Shown here: positions 12,894-26,441 of the stretch, piece by piece
How the letters are laid out: each line of letters starts with the position of its first letter
Position numbering within the stretch: the stretch's first letter is position 1
Source of the DNA: Antennarius striatus
Lineage: Eukaryota; Chordata; Actinopteri; Lophiiformes; Antennariidae
Length of the DNA stretch: 64,000 nucleotides
Reading direction: 5' to 3'
Assembly (NCBI RefSeq): GCF_040054535.1
Contig: NC_090784.1
Coordinates: 12,335,001 to 12,399,000 of the forward strand
Program-made: the position numbers and the translations under genes
The notes under the pieces: model-generated
Database searches by the model: none
Told to the model about the DNA's origin: nothing
The model's input: the letters and a program-made list of their open reading frames with translations, nothing else

Positions 12894-13950
12894 AATGAAT
12901 GACATCAAGCTTTCTCAATGACAGTTTGGATTTAACATTGAAGAGAATCAGATGAGAAAAGACCAGAGAAAACAAGTCAAATTTGTATGAAACTGTTACA
13001 GTAATATGTTTATTTGTCAACACATCAAAAACTATTTAAAAATGTATGCAGTGTAAAAATAACACAGAAATATCAGAAGCTAGCTTTTGATCTTCTTTAA
13101 ATGTACAGTAGAAATGAACAGCCACAGGTAGTATCAACACACAATAATTTATGACAATATCCTCACAGAAAAAATGTGTATTAACATATAAATTGAATTT
13201 AAATTGTAATTTAACAATTATACACAATTTTAGAAATTTCATTTATTTTCACATCTTCTGCATCAAAGCAAAAGCAAGTAAGAAAACTTTCAGTTGTGTG
13301 AGTAAAATATTACGTTATGATATTTTGCTGTTTCTTGTATAATCATGTATTAACTATTATGTCTACATGTTAATGATTAAGTATTTTCTCAAAGACAGCA
13401 AATCATTTACCCAGAGCCCAATTAGGATCAGGTCCAAACTATTCAGAATTGCATAGGCACCAGAGGTCACAATGCAACACTCTTACATAGGATACAAAGA
13501 TATCTCCACTATTCACTCACTTCCTTTAATCTGCCTGCTGCTTGTGTGAACTGATTCCCAGAATTTTGCATAAAATTACAAAAACAAATTTTACTTTTCT
13601 AAGTCTTTATTCTCATTTCAGTAGTAGTAATCGTCTCCTTATTCAGAAATTTAAGGAGGCAATTTTCCATGACAGTTGACATGTCGGTGACCCCCCCCCC
13701 CCATTGTAACTGAAAGATAAAAAATTCTTGCACACTGTTGAACTAACGTGTTGTAGTATTAGTGTAATTTTATTGGAAGATAACCAGGAGTCAAAGGACA
13801 GTTAATATGTGTCATGATTTTAAACTGCAAACATCAATAGGTTTACGGGCTGTAGAGGCTTAGTGTGCAGGCTGGAGTTGAGACCTTTACTCGTTTCACT
13901 GAGAAGTTGGTTCTCATCTTCCAGACGCTATTTCACACAATGATCAGCAG
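12894..13950. other. AT-rich non-coding stretch
   Basis: No gene seen. It contains a C-tract near 13690-13702 and short AT-rich runs. Confidence 0.4.
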
Positions 13951-13954
13951 AAGA

Positions 13955-14040
13955 ATGCTGGAAATGGAAATATATGTCTTTGACCAATGGGATAAGGGAT
14001 AACAAGAGTGTTTGTAGAAGGGCCTGTGCAGGATGAACAA
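13955..14040 (+). promoter_or_regulatory. Relic of a trypsin-type promoter
   Basis: This block aligns by eye with the region just upstream of the intact trypsin gene (about 15027-15105): 'atggaaatatatgtctttga' here corresponds to 'atggaaatacatgtccttgg' there, followed by a shared 'gataa' and a shared purine-rich 'aagggcctg'/'aaaggacctg' block. No trypsin exon follows it. It is best read as the surviving promoter of another lost trypsin copy. Confidence 0.5.
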
Positions 14041-15079
14041 TGATTATTTTATTTTGGGCTCCATGTGGGTCAATCTTATTTGTCCATGTGACAAGGTTTA
14101 ATATTTGATTCAAGATTTCTGTGAAAGATTTTGTCCCTCAAAAGAAAATTTGTGGTCGATTCCTCTGCTTTAATCAGACAGTACAGTTGATGAAGAGGGC
14201 AGGATTCTCATTTACTACAACCCCTGAATTATCAGTAACATTTCCTCCAATTAAACGCAAGACTTCTTAAACAGAAAGCATTCCTGATGGGTTACACAGA
14301 CAAAAAACATTTTTAAATAGAAAAAACCCTGAATTAAGTCACTGAGCTAAGTGACGATGTGCATGGATTAAAAATATATTTTCTCTAACACATTTTTGAG
14401 GTCTTTATTGTTTTTCATCATTTACTGGTGTTGAGATCTATTCATGATTAAACAATGAAGTATGGAGATACACATAGAGAAATATCGACAATGTGTGTAG
14501 AAGCAATGTTTCCCTTCATAAAGCTTCTATTGAACAACTGAGAAAGATGACCACTCCAGATGAAGATGGAGATCTTTGGTTTTTTACTTTGGAAAATTTA
14601 CGTGTTCCATAATCACTATGGTTATGTTGCTTTAGCTTTAACACGTATGTACACAAGTGTTATAGCTAATCAACATGATAATTAAGAATAATATGAAGCG
14701 GTTCTTAGTATCCAAACCTCAAAGTTTAAATATTCAACATTAATCAATATAGTAATTATGCAATTGTGCAAATCCATTTATATACTATTTGGTTCAATTA
14801 AAATGTTTTAAATAACAATTAAATACAATGACAAACTTTTGATATAATGCATAGAGAAAAATACTTTAGATAAATGCATAAAATAGATTTGTTTCTGTAG
14901 TTATTTGAATGATAGACATAAACTCAGGGCTCTAAGGACTAAAACTCACATTATCAATATGTTGACTTTACTTCCAGATGTGTTTTCACACGTTTCACTC
15001 TGCAGGAAAATAGTTTTTTAAAAACAACAACATGGAAATACATGTCCTTGGCCCATCAGATAATGGAGCAGAGACTTGG
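14041..15079. other. Non-coding upstream region of trypsin
   Basis: AT-rich, with no gene or clear repeat recognised. Confidence 0.4.
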
Positions 15080-15088
15080 TTTAAAAGG
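15080..15088 (+). promoter_or_regulatory. TATA-like box of the trypsin gene
   Basis: TTTAAAAGG lies about 50 bases before the ATG at 15135. That spacing fits a short 5' UTR starting near 15110, as is usual for pancreatic protease genes. Confidence 0.6.
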
Positions 15089-15134
15089 ACCTGCGTGAGA
15101 CGAGCTGACACTGACTCCCCAGACAGGAACCACC

Positions 15135-16318
<1,184 letters not shown>

Positions 16319-16360
16319 AGCTCCGTCTTTGTCACTGGAGCGAAAACTTTAAGTGTCTTT

Positions 16361-16366
16361 AATAAA
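16361..16366 (+). terminator. Trypsin polyadenylation signal
   Basis: AATAAA lies 43 bases after the stop codon, the short 3' UTR expected for trypsin. The relic at 12804-12893 keeps the same arrangement. Confidence 0.75.
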
Positions 16367-16369
16367 TAG

Positions 16370-17851
16370 AAAATGCAAACATTTCATCTACTTGATTACT
16401 GTACTTATTTAAGTGTTGCACACTTGATCAACATTTACAATCAGTTACTCAACTTTGGTAGAATTTAATCTACGAGTTAACTTGTTTGCCAGGATTCGAT
16501 ATACAGTACATGTTCAATTAAAGGTAGTGCTTTTAAAAAATATATAGTATTAATACCCTAGCATTCTAGTTTCTAATATAGAAATTTCCATATTTAACAC
16601 AGGATGACGACGTATTTCAAATCTTATAAATGAAAGACATATTCAAGAGACTTTTATTGGCTTTAAGACAAACTATAACATAATTTCATATACAACAGAG
16701 CAGGGTATCCATGTGGTAAACAGTTTTAATGTTCTTTTAGACAGTAACAAAATGTGACACTGAAATGAGAGAATTTTTCCAAGTGCTGTAAACAGTACAG
16801 GATGCTCAACAACACTGCTTTCCAACTCTATTTTTCCAGTGTAGAATGTGCGTTTGTGTAGAATTAGCCATCAAATGAATCCATAAAGAATTTTTTTTTG
16901 ATAGACACATAAAAATGCTAACACCTGCTTCCTGTTTTTTAATATAAAATGCTGACATGTCCTCTTTGGACATCTAAACATAAATGTTTGGACATCTAAA
17001 CACTGCCTCTGAAACATTTTGAACAACAGCTACACTTTCATACATGTAACACAACAATTGACCTGCATAACAAACACACAGGATTATCCACAGTCATCAA
17101 TGAATTTACTTATTGAGGTGAGGTAATATTTGAAATGTATAAAATCCATGGGTGCTGTCCACTTAATTGTTATTATTCATTGAAAAGACAATTCATCATA
17201 AATCTTAAAAATAAATTTGCAAAGATGTCACTTGTTGTAATGAACTTTTCACAGCAAGAAGGTGTTACTGGATGAACTCTACTGCTGACTGACTGGTCAT
17301 GTAGGAATTAGAAACAAAGATGTCAGGAAGTTCAAGGCAACAAAGATAAACACAACTCAAAACTTTTCAGAGGTTATGTCATTTGTGTAACTTAAATATT
17401 CCAAAACCAGTACTTAAACAAAATCTTTTTTTTGTTTGTTTCTGATGCGAATTTCTTTACATAAATGAATAAATGACTAAAAGAATCAACCAAATATGTG
17501 CGTCATCATTCTCATGCTGAGTCGCAGCGGCTCCCGGCACAGCCAATGTTCCTCTATCTGTAGTTTTTCCTTTTTTGTGATAAGAGAAATTGTAGAAACT
17601 AAATAGTTTGTAGTTTCTACCTTCAGTGTCTTTCTTTAAAAAACATTTGTTGTGTTTTCAATTTGAAAATTGACATAATTAGCTGAATAAATGTTCAAAT
17701 CCCTCTGAATGTATTTCAATTCCCTTAATAGTTCCACATTTACAACACATTTCTGTATCGTCTACTGTATGAGTTCAAGACTCCTGTTATCAAATATGTA
17801 TACTGTATATTGAAAAAAGTAGATAGAGGGGGACCAAATAGCCATGTGGGT
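16370..17851. other. Non-coding stretch between trypsin and the next zinc-finger gene
   Basis: AT-rich with no gene seen. The right part probably holds the 3' UTR of the minus-strand gene ending at 17852. Confidence 0.4.
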
Positions 17852-20800
17852 TCAAAACACCTCACCTCTAGCATGCTGCAAATAATGTTGATATAGATCT
17901 GGTATGGCAGAATATGCATTACCACACACGGCACATGTAATACCATCTGAAGACCCTTCCCTCGATGCGCTGGCATTTTGGGTGGTGTGTGTTTGAACAG
18001 TTTTCAAGGGAGCACTTGATTTTCCAAGACACTTTTCATCTACTCCTTGGACGTTTCCTCTGTTTTGGACTGAGTGTTTGCCAGGATGATGAAATGATTT
18101 ACTTACATCCCTTCCTTCATTTTGGACAAAGGAATTCTTGGGCACTATGGGCGACTTGTGAGGAACTGACTCTGGATGTTTGGATACGGGGTTCAGGAGA
18201 TGCGTTTTTTGTTCTGGATGCAGCGTGACAATGTGGTTGTTCACAGGACCTCCAACAACTTTTGTGCTGGACTGTGCAGAAGGATCATCTATGGATAAAT
18301 CAAAGTCTGCATCCTTGTGCATGTCTTGTGTTGAGGGATGGCAAAGCTGGTGACTGAACAGCATGTCAAGAGTCTTAAAGCTGCTTCTGCACTGGTCACA
18401 CTGGTAGGGTAGAAAGGCTTTCTTGGGCCTGACCTGAATCCACTGGAACTCGGGATGCTCACTCATATGTTTCTTGTATTGCTCAACAAATCGGAAACCT
18501 CGTCCACAACGGGGACAAGTGAAACGGCCACGTCTCTGTCGATGGACTCTCTGATGGTGCCACAGTTTCTTCCAGTTTCCTAAAGTCTTACCACAGCAGG
18601 CACAGGTGTAACTTTGACCGGGTGCATGAGTCAGCATGTGGGCTCGCAGTCTGCCCATGTGTCTGAACAGTCTCCCACAATTCGGGCATATATATTTCCT
18701 GGGGTCTGAGCGGTTGTCTAGGTTGTTTAATTTGGACACAAAGTGTGATAGAGGGTGTGCTGGTATGACTGTTGACTGAAACGGTTTCTTCAGGTTAGTA
18801 ATGCGTTTCTTGCGGCTTGTCTGTGATGCTTTTCTCTGTGGTTCAGAACTTGCAGCCGTGACAGAGGCGGCTGAATTCTGTCTTGAAGACCATGTTCGTC
18901 TAGGCACTGTATATGGTATTAATGACATTGTCTCCTCTTCCTTTATGGCAGAACTGGAGGCAGTTTTTCCTATTCTACACTCAGTGCGATGAGCGTTAAA
19001 TTCAGACAGAACACCAAAAAGCTTGTCACAGTATATGCAGCGATAAAGTTTTGTACCTGTGTGGTCTCTCATATGGCTGTTGAAGTCCTGCAGACTGTCA
19101 AAAACATTCTTGCAGATGTGGCAAGTGTACGTTAGTGATGGTTTTATGTGCCTGTTGGGTTGCAAATCACTGTTGCTCACCAAAGGTCTGCAAGTGTGAT
19201 TTTTCGCGTTGCTATAATGAGTGAATGATTTTTCACAACGTGTGCAGTTGTAACGCTTCACAGACCAGTGTGTCAGCTCATGAACACGGAGGAAATAGGC
19301 CTGACCAAAAGCCTTGCCACATATGTCACATTTATAAGGCTTCTCCCCAGTGTGGACACGCACATGTCTGATGAGGGCAGAGGGAAAACGAAATGTTTTA
19401 CCGCAGTACTGGCACACTTTCCTTTCTTTCTTTTCTGGGGGCTCTGGAGTAGGACTGTTTTTAACATCAACCCCTCCCTGCTGCTTTTCTGACTTGTTGC
19501 TCTCAGAATCCTGGTCCGGGACATCTGTATGCAACTTCAAATGAGAAGCATACTCAGAGCACGAGAAGTTTATGTTGCAAACTGGACATTTCTGATATAA
19601 GTTGTTCTTCTTGTGTGTTTTGAGATGCAGATTTAAGTTGGAGTTTTTGCTAAAACCTTTGTCACATTCAGGGCATTTGAAAGGTCTTTCTCCTGTGTGA
19701 ACACGCTGATGGATGATGAACTGTGACAGAAATTTACACACCTGTCCACAGTAACCACATTTCAACAATGTTTTTCCTCCTTTTTTAGTGTAGATTACGT
19801 TTATGTTGTCATTTGTGCTGCCAATGTTTTCCATATCACCACCTTCACTTGTTTGTTGAGTATTATTGTCGCCTTCCTCGCCCTCAACAAGCTGTGGTCC
19901 CGGTAGCAAAACATTACTTGTTCTCCTCCTTCTCCTCCTCTTCCCACCTCTCTTGCGTTTGAAAGTGTTTTGCAGATAGTTTGAACCCTCAGCTTTAACT
20001 ATAGCGTTAGAATCATGATGTAAAGATGTACTTGACATTGACACACTATTTACATGATCCAGATCTAGGTCTATATCCTCACTTTTCACAGGAGGAAGGT
20101 CCTCATCAGGTTTAGGTGGTGGTTCAGAAGACGTTGCAACATCTGTGCTCGTCGCTTCTGTATTCTGTACGACCGCACTCCTTGGAGATTCAGGACTGAT
20201 TTCTAATTGTGCCTCTTCTTTGCCACTCTTGTCAGCTGACTGTGCTACTTCAGGCTCATCAATTTGAGTAGGTTTTTCCAAGTTCAGACTATTCAATTCT
20301 TCAGAAAGAGCGACTTCACTCTCAGCTGCTGGCTGTGAAGTTGGTTCTATCTGTAATAATGCCCCTTCCTTTCCTTCCTCTTGTTCCGTCTGCTGCTCTA
20401 GTCCATCACCAGACTGTGGGGGGAGATGATCGTCTATTTTATCGCCATCAGTCACTTGGTTGACAGTCTTTGCTTCCACCTGCTTTTCTGCCTCTGCTGT
20501 CTCCCCAGAACTGGGCTCATTATTGATCACTGATGGGGCCTCCTGGTAAACATCCAGTTTGGACACTTTAGCTGGAATTTGCTGTTCAGCAACCGGCTGT
20601 CTGACCAGTGCTGCCTTTCTTCTTTTACGACCCCGATTGCTCAAGGTCTTACTACTTTCCGCAGGACTTGTTTCAGGGTGTGTGGGGTCCTTTCTGTTGG
20701 ATTCAATGTTTAAATCCTGTGTTTGAGGCTGTTCGTCTCTACTCCTTAGTCTCTGTGCAAGTCCGCTGACTCTAATGTTAGGGGGAGGAGCAGGAGAAGG

Positions 20801-23140
20801 CGAAGAAATGCTTTCTGATTTTTTTGGTCTTCCTCTTTTTCTTTTTGGCACGGGTACAACATCTTCTACTTTACAATCAGACAGAGTGCGAGGATCTGTT
20901 ATCTCATTATGAGGCAAACTATTGACTAAAGGGATGCTTGTGGAGTTGGGTGTGTTGTCATTGTTGTGTTTCTCTAGGCATGTTGGTAAGGGTATTGTCG
21001 TGCTGATTTCTTTGTGTTGTACCGCCTCAACAGCAGCTGACTCAGTAACCACTGGTTTTCTTTTGCGAGGACGACCGCGTTTTCTGACTCCCACAGGTTT
21101 TCCGTGACTGTCTGTTGTTGAGCTACACACACTTGCAGATTTCTTTTGAGACTTTGCTCCCACCCCTATATTTGGCTCACCATGTTGACCATCTGTTCCA
21201 CCTACTGTTCCAGAGTTATCCATGCCATCAGACTCCATGTGCCCAAAAGAGTGGGATTCAGTTGCAACTTGACTCAGTTTTGTGGCTTTCATTTCCTCTC
21301 TCCACTTGGAGTCCAGGTCTTCCTCACAGCATTTCTTGTCTTCAGGTATCTATGAAGAAACAAAAATTACATTTGCCATAAATTTTGACAAATAGCATTT
21401 TATAATTTCATCTATGTCTACACCTTGTTTACATGCCGTTGAATCTGACATTAGTCAGTTGTAAAGAACTTGATCTCATTCCAAGAATTGTAAATAAACA
21501 TACAGTGATAAGAAAAAGTATTGAACTTGATACCGATTTCTTCTGTTTTTGTGTAGTCGTTCTCTAACACTGCATACATGATTGTTTTAATTCTTGACCC
21601 AAAATTTTAACCAAAAATACAGGCTACATGAGTAAAATAAAATTTAAGCTTTAAATTATATTTTTTCAAAAAGGTTGTCCAATATCTAATCACAAGTGAG
21701 AAAAAGTATTTTTCCTGACAGACACTAAACAAACACTGACCAAACTGCATCAACAGATGGTTTGGACTTGGCACACCCAGGCTTGATCAATCCAACCATC
21801 ACTTAAAGAGACTACTTTTAGATGTGTGGTCAGTGTCACCAATTACACAATATACCCACAATAAATGGAAATTTAACAAGAGTTAAAGAAGATGATGACT
21901 GAGGTACATCAGTGTGGGAAGCGTTATAAAGCTATTTAAGGTTCTGGAGTTCCACATATCCGCAGAAAGGCACATCATCTACAAAAATGGAATACAGTAC
22001 ATAGAACAGTAGTGAACTTTCTCATTAATGGTCAATCTTACAAAATTTCTTCAGTAGCTGAGCAAGGTTCATTCAGGAGGTTACAGAAGATTCAAAGAAA
22101 AAAATAAAAGGAACTGCAGTTGAATGTTTCCCCGTTTCCATGAAAAGACTCAAACTCACTTTGGACTCATGATTATATCTATAGGTGTCGCTGCTTCAGG
22201 GCAGGACGACTTCCTAAAGTTGCAATAAAATTTAATTCTGCTCATACTAAAAATGTTTTAAAAATTAATTGTCAGATCATCAAAATTTGTGTTGGAGGTC
22301 AGGTGCAATCAGGTCAAGCAGAGAGACAATGATCCAGTCAAAGATGTCAGTCTACTTATGATCGATCAAAAGCAATACATTGCAAATTTTGGAGTGGCTT
22401 CATCAAAGCTCATATCTAACCCACTGATACGTTTTTACTGGATTGAAAAGAGTAGTCCATGTTTACAAACCCTCCAATGAGGCCACAGCGATGCCCAAGA
22501 CTCGAATTCACTATCAAACTGAAGTTGTTTAAAGGTCGAAAAATCATTCAGATTGGGGCGCAAAAACCTTTTCGCACTGGTGACTTGGTTATTGGATTGT
22601 CTTTCTACCTCATTAAGCACAATTGTCATTAACAACTTACATATTGTGTTAATTTAGAATGCCTTTGTCACCAATTTTTATATAAGAGCTACACAAAAAC
22701 AAGAAATCGGGAGGGGTTACGCACTATACTTGAATATATAGTTTTTCACAGCACTGCAGAGCTGAAGGCCAAAAGTTGCGGAACACAAAAATATTGATAA
22801 AAATGAAATCAAACATTAATATTACAGTTTTATAACTTCAGATGTACATTAAAAAAACCAAACACTGTAGCACAAGTCCATGAATAAGCCCTCTGCTTCA
22901 GGATTTATTCAGAAATTGCTTAAATGCATTCCATGAGCAAGTTGCTCTGAAAGTCAAGCCACAATCTTTTAGAGATGGCATAACTTTGGGTGCAATTTGA
23001 CTAAATGTCTTTCTGCTAGCTACCTGCTTGCAGTCCGAAGCAGCATGAACAGAGCTGTGAGGATGTGCTGCTGTAGAAGTTAGCTCAGAGATTGTATTTT
23101 GTTCACTGATTCCTCTGCTGAAGGACATTTTACTCCCCAT
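17852..23140 (-). CDS. C2H2 zinc-finger protein with AT-hooks, 13 fingers
   Basis: The large exon is 21349-17852 (acceptor TTTCTTCATAG). It opens in frame upstream of its first ATG (21292), which implies an earlier coding exon. A matching exon is 23147-23024, with acceptor TTTAATCCACAG, ATG at 23140 and phase-0 donor GTAGCT, giving about 1,204 residues. If that exon is wrong, translation from 21292 gives 1,146. Two GRP-core AT-hooks are visible (about residues 128-137 and 208-217) plus a basic GRKRRK. A long acidic Ser/Glu/Pro-rich region with VKSE and VKAE (SUMO-type) motifs follows. Twelve fingers lie at about 569-1040, several ending in Cys, and a lone final finger ends HYLQHARGE. The AT-hooks suggest minor-groove contact with AT-rich DNA besides finger binding (inference). 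The C-terminal finger links it to the gene at 2311-6536. Confidence 0.85.
21495..22680 (+). mobile_element. Tc1-like DNA transposon, degraded, in intron 1
   Basis: The text resembles fish Tc1 elements: 'gataagaaaaagtattgaac' near the left, a 'gttataaagctattt' N-terminal transposase stretch, 'aacagtagtgaactttctc', and a DNDP-like reading (gacaatgatcc, near 22328) that corresponds to the catalytic QDNDPKH region. The transposase frame is broken many times, so the copy is inactive. It lies in the intron between 21350 and 23023. The exact inverted ends were not established. Confidence 0.65.
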
Positions 23141-23147
23141 GTCAAGT

Positions 23148-23990
23148 CTGTGGATTAAACACAGACAACAAGGTTGGAACTCACACAGTATCAGTAAAGT
23201 ATGCAGCCAATTGATGCATTAATAATACAAATTATTTCTGCAGGACTGCAGGTTATGTCAGAAAAAAGAACATTTTTTTCAAAATATAAATGAAAATATG
23301 TAGTCGTGTCCCAGTTGGATATTAATACAGGAAACTGTTGGATGAGAAAGGTGGTGGGTTTAGCGCTGAACAATATTTTTTAAAAATGGCATTGAATGTT
23401 TTCTACAGCATACCGCAATTTGACATAAAGCACAATGAACTAAATTGTGCATTTACAAAATAACCAATGAATCTAGAAAGACTTTAAATAGGTTGATACT
23501 GTCAGAATAAAACATCCACGTCTCACAAATGAATGTCAAGGAATAAAAGCTCTGTCAAAGACAAATATTTAAGCCAAATAACTTTAAAAATTCTTAAAAA
23601 TCACATCAAGGTCTGATGCTTTTCTACAGAATAATCTGCTTAATTGTTCAGAAATTATGAACTGAGTTACATCACCAGCAGCTGGAACAAAACACTACGC
23701 CAACACCATCGGTAATAAAAAAATAATATATTTCAAATAATGTAAAACAAATCTTACAATATGTTTAAAACAAACAGACTCCGGATAATAAATACCTTTT
23801 TTTTTTTTTTAAAAATTGTTTTATGCGGGATCGTGACTGGAATATTCTGCCCCTTTCACGCATTATGATGTGTGAGATTTCATTTTTGCCACTGTTTTTC
23901 TCAGACGTTCTAGTTTTAATTCCTTGAACTATGACTTCTGGAGCAGGGGAACAAACTCCAGTCGACAAATCAAAGTTTGGTCAAGTAAAT
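23148..23990. other. Probable upstream intron of the AT-hook zinc-finger gene
   Basis: AT-rich with no convincing exon. A short minus-strand open frame at 23800-23975 looks mildly coding but lacks a start and a clear acceptor, so I leave it uncalled. Confidence 0.35.
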
Positions 23991-23999
23991 ACGTTTGAT

Positions 24000-24730
24000 G
24001 GCCGTAAAGGTTTAAACAGATCCAGAAGAGAAACCTTCATCTGATGAGGAGCTGCATCCGACGGAACGGCTCCAGGTCGTCATCACTAAAGAGCCCCAGC
24101 GGGTTCCCTCAACACGACCGCGTCCAGCGCGATAATTAATGCCCTTCATAAAGATTATTCATCCGTAATTGTCTTCTTATTAAAACGATTTCATCTTCAG
24201 ATTACAGACTGGACATGTTGGTCGTCATCGTTTGCTAGGCCAGATAGCTAGCTACCGTTTGGAGCCACACGAACTCAACCTTAACTGTGTCCCGATAATA
24301 AACCCGTCTTTACACCAGTCCAGTACTTGTCAGCATCGGTCCAGAAACGCGGTGGTCGCTAATAAACACAAACTGCTTGCCTGCACAGGATGGAGTGAGA
24401 CGGGTTTCTGTGAAGCCATGCACCGACCCCTGCTCAATTAGCTAGCATTGGCTAGCTAGCTAAAACACGCTCGGTCGTGATTAAGTGGTTGTTCTGCACT
24501 TTTTTACACGCGTGCATTTGTCTTAGACCTGAGCTGCATGTATGGACTCGGTTCTCCGTCCCTGTTCGGACCCGCTGGCAGCTCCGCTGCGGTCAGTATC
24601 CAAAACAAAGCGACACGAAACGTGTCGATCAGCAGGAGATACTTTAGGGACTGTAGGAAGTTTTAGGAGTCAAAACTTCTGGAAGATGTTACCAGCAGTG
24701 GAGGTTTGTTCTCTCGTTGTTGTTTCAAGG
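24000..24730. promoter_or_regulatory. CpG-rich, possibly bidirectional promoter region
   Basis: This is a block of CpG-rich DNA between AT-rich flanks, placed just upstream of the minus-strand AT-hook zinc-finger gene. On the plus strand a donor (CAAG, then GTGAGA, exon end 24729) could start a rightward transcript that joins the small exon at 24816. The leftward start site is not resolved. Confidence 0.4.
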
Positions 24731-24815
24731 TGAGATGAATACAGTTCTATATTTGAGCGACCGAATTTTATTTGTGCGTGGACTTTGATGCTGTTGATAT
24801 ATCTTTGCATTACAG

Positions 24816-24853
24816 CCATGTCAGATACCACCGCATATTATCACCACACAACT
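24816..24853 (+). other. Candidate small coding exon on the plus strand
   Basis: A clean acceptor (tttgcattacag) is followed by CC, ATG and 11 more in-frame codons (MSDTTAYYHHTT), then a strong donor GTAAGTC at 24854. It could be exon 2 of a transcript starting in the CpG region at 24000-24729. No downstream exon was found within the window, so this may be a lost gene or a long non-coding transcript. Confidence 0.3.
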
Positions 24854-25269
24854 GTAAGTCATTATATTATTATGACACTTGAACAATTAAATCTGCGAAT
24901 TTAAACCCAGGATGCCGTAATCTTACTATAAGGATCGTGCATATTTTAAATGTGTGAGTCTTGGGAAAGTATATTCCTAAATGAATAGATTAAACTATTT
25001 TTCGGATTGAAATGAAAAATAATATTCATGTAAGAGTTATGAACACCTATAGCAAATTCTTAAACACTATACAGCAGAACACTAATAGCACCTGAACGCC
25101 GCATCCTGCATCGCCGTCGCTATTTACCTCATCATAAGTGGACGCAGAACAATGTCTTATTTGTGTCACTGATGATTCGCGCGCTAAACGGCGCCCTCTG
25201 CTGGAAGTCAAGAGAATGAACGACGAGGGGAAAGTCGAATCCAGAACTCTGGATGTTACAAGTTAAAAC

Positions 25270-25598
25270 AAGAACCAATGGAGTCACAGACTGCAACATC
25301 CCGCGACACCCCTGAATTCAAAATTTTACCCCGACGTACTTGCATAGATCAAAGATCAAAGCTAGTGCTCTCTCCATTGTCTTTCTATCTTATCCAGTAC
25401 CTGACTGTACAAAAGTTAAAATTTGACCTAGTTTTCTCAGGGTCAAGGTCATCGTCTCATTTTCATCCCCTTTGCTGCCCGAGTAATGTGTTTTTTGTTT
25501 CATCTAGCTGCAACAGTTGCGAAGGTATTTGGTGGGCTAACGGGCGGACGGAAAAACAAACATTGACAATTACATCACTGCTTTGAAGCGGGATGTAA
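25270..25598. repeat. Interspersed inverted-ended repeat, copy 2
   Basis: This is the second copy of the repeat at 292-697, closer to a complete short form. Near its ends lie GCAACATCCCGC and GCGGGATGTAAC, which are complementary at 10 of 12 positions. The inner GGTCAAGGTCA motif is kept. Confidence 0.6.
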
Positions 25599-26441
25599 CA
25601 ACAAAATAACTTATGCAGCGAGAACTGATTTACGTAAACTTATGGGGAGAAATTAAGAACATAAATTTCCTGGGACAAAATTAAATCACTGCAAAATAAT
25701 GGTATGTCAAAAATCAAAAGCAGTAACAATGACTTAACAGATTGCTTTCCTGTGTGCACGGATTGTTTGTTTCATTAGGAATTTTTTACAATTTACCTTA
25801 TCACACATCTGTTACATCCTAGCTTGCCGTTATTGTCAGACAAACTGCACTAACTATTACATGAGATCTCAGGCTCCAAGTGTAATACGTCCATCTATCA
25901 CTGCAAACAATTCTATATTCTAATATGCTACATTGACCAACACATAAAGGGAGTTTCAAAATACAGTTTAATTCAGCATATACCACTTTCTAAACAACTG
26001 ACAATGTTGGAGAAAACACACAAAGTATCATGAGACATTTCTATAGCACATTCTGGTCATATTAATAAGAGTACAAATTTTAAAAAAAACAAAATAAAAA
26101 GAAAACCATAATACAATACTTTGTGATTCCAAACATTCCGACTGATAAACTTAACTGATTTAAATGCATGGTGAACAGTATGGGGATAAAAACTTGGCAA
26201 ACCCATTTCTCTAGTTTACTCGGATAGGAACTCCACTGTTTGCATCAAATGTCACAAGTCATTTTACACTGCTAGATCTTTGAAAGCAACCCGGAGAAAG
26301 CAAGCAGGTATTATATTCCTGTAGCATCAACCTAAACAAGCGGATATTTGCAAAATACCTGCCAACTTTAATCTCTTGGTCCATCACAACATATTATTGA
26401 CGTTAACTGGGACAAAAATTGGACGCATCACTCTACTTTTA
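25599..26441. other. Non-coding flank of the five-finger gene
   Basis: No gene seen. It probably includes the 3' UTR of the minus-strand gene ending at 26442. Confidence 0.4.

Noticed and set aside
22898-23023. Continuation of the 23140 frame to a stop at 22898, as a separate 80-residue protein
   Set aside because: A phase-0 donor at 23023 fits the open 5' end of the exon at 21349 better. A stand-alone 80-residue protein has no recognised motif. It remains an alternative if RNA data show no splicing.
23765-23975. Minus-strand open frame with plausible coding composition
   Set aside because: No ATG in a useful place, no clear acceptor, and it ends in a poly-A/T tract. It could be 5' UTR of the AT-hook gene but cannot be supported.
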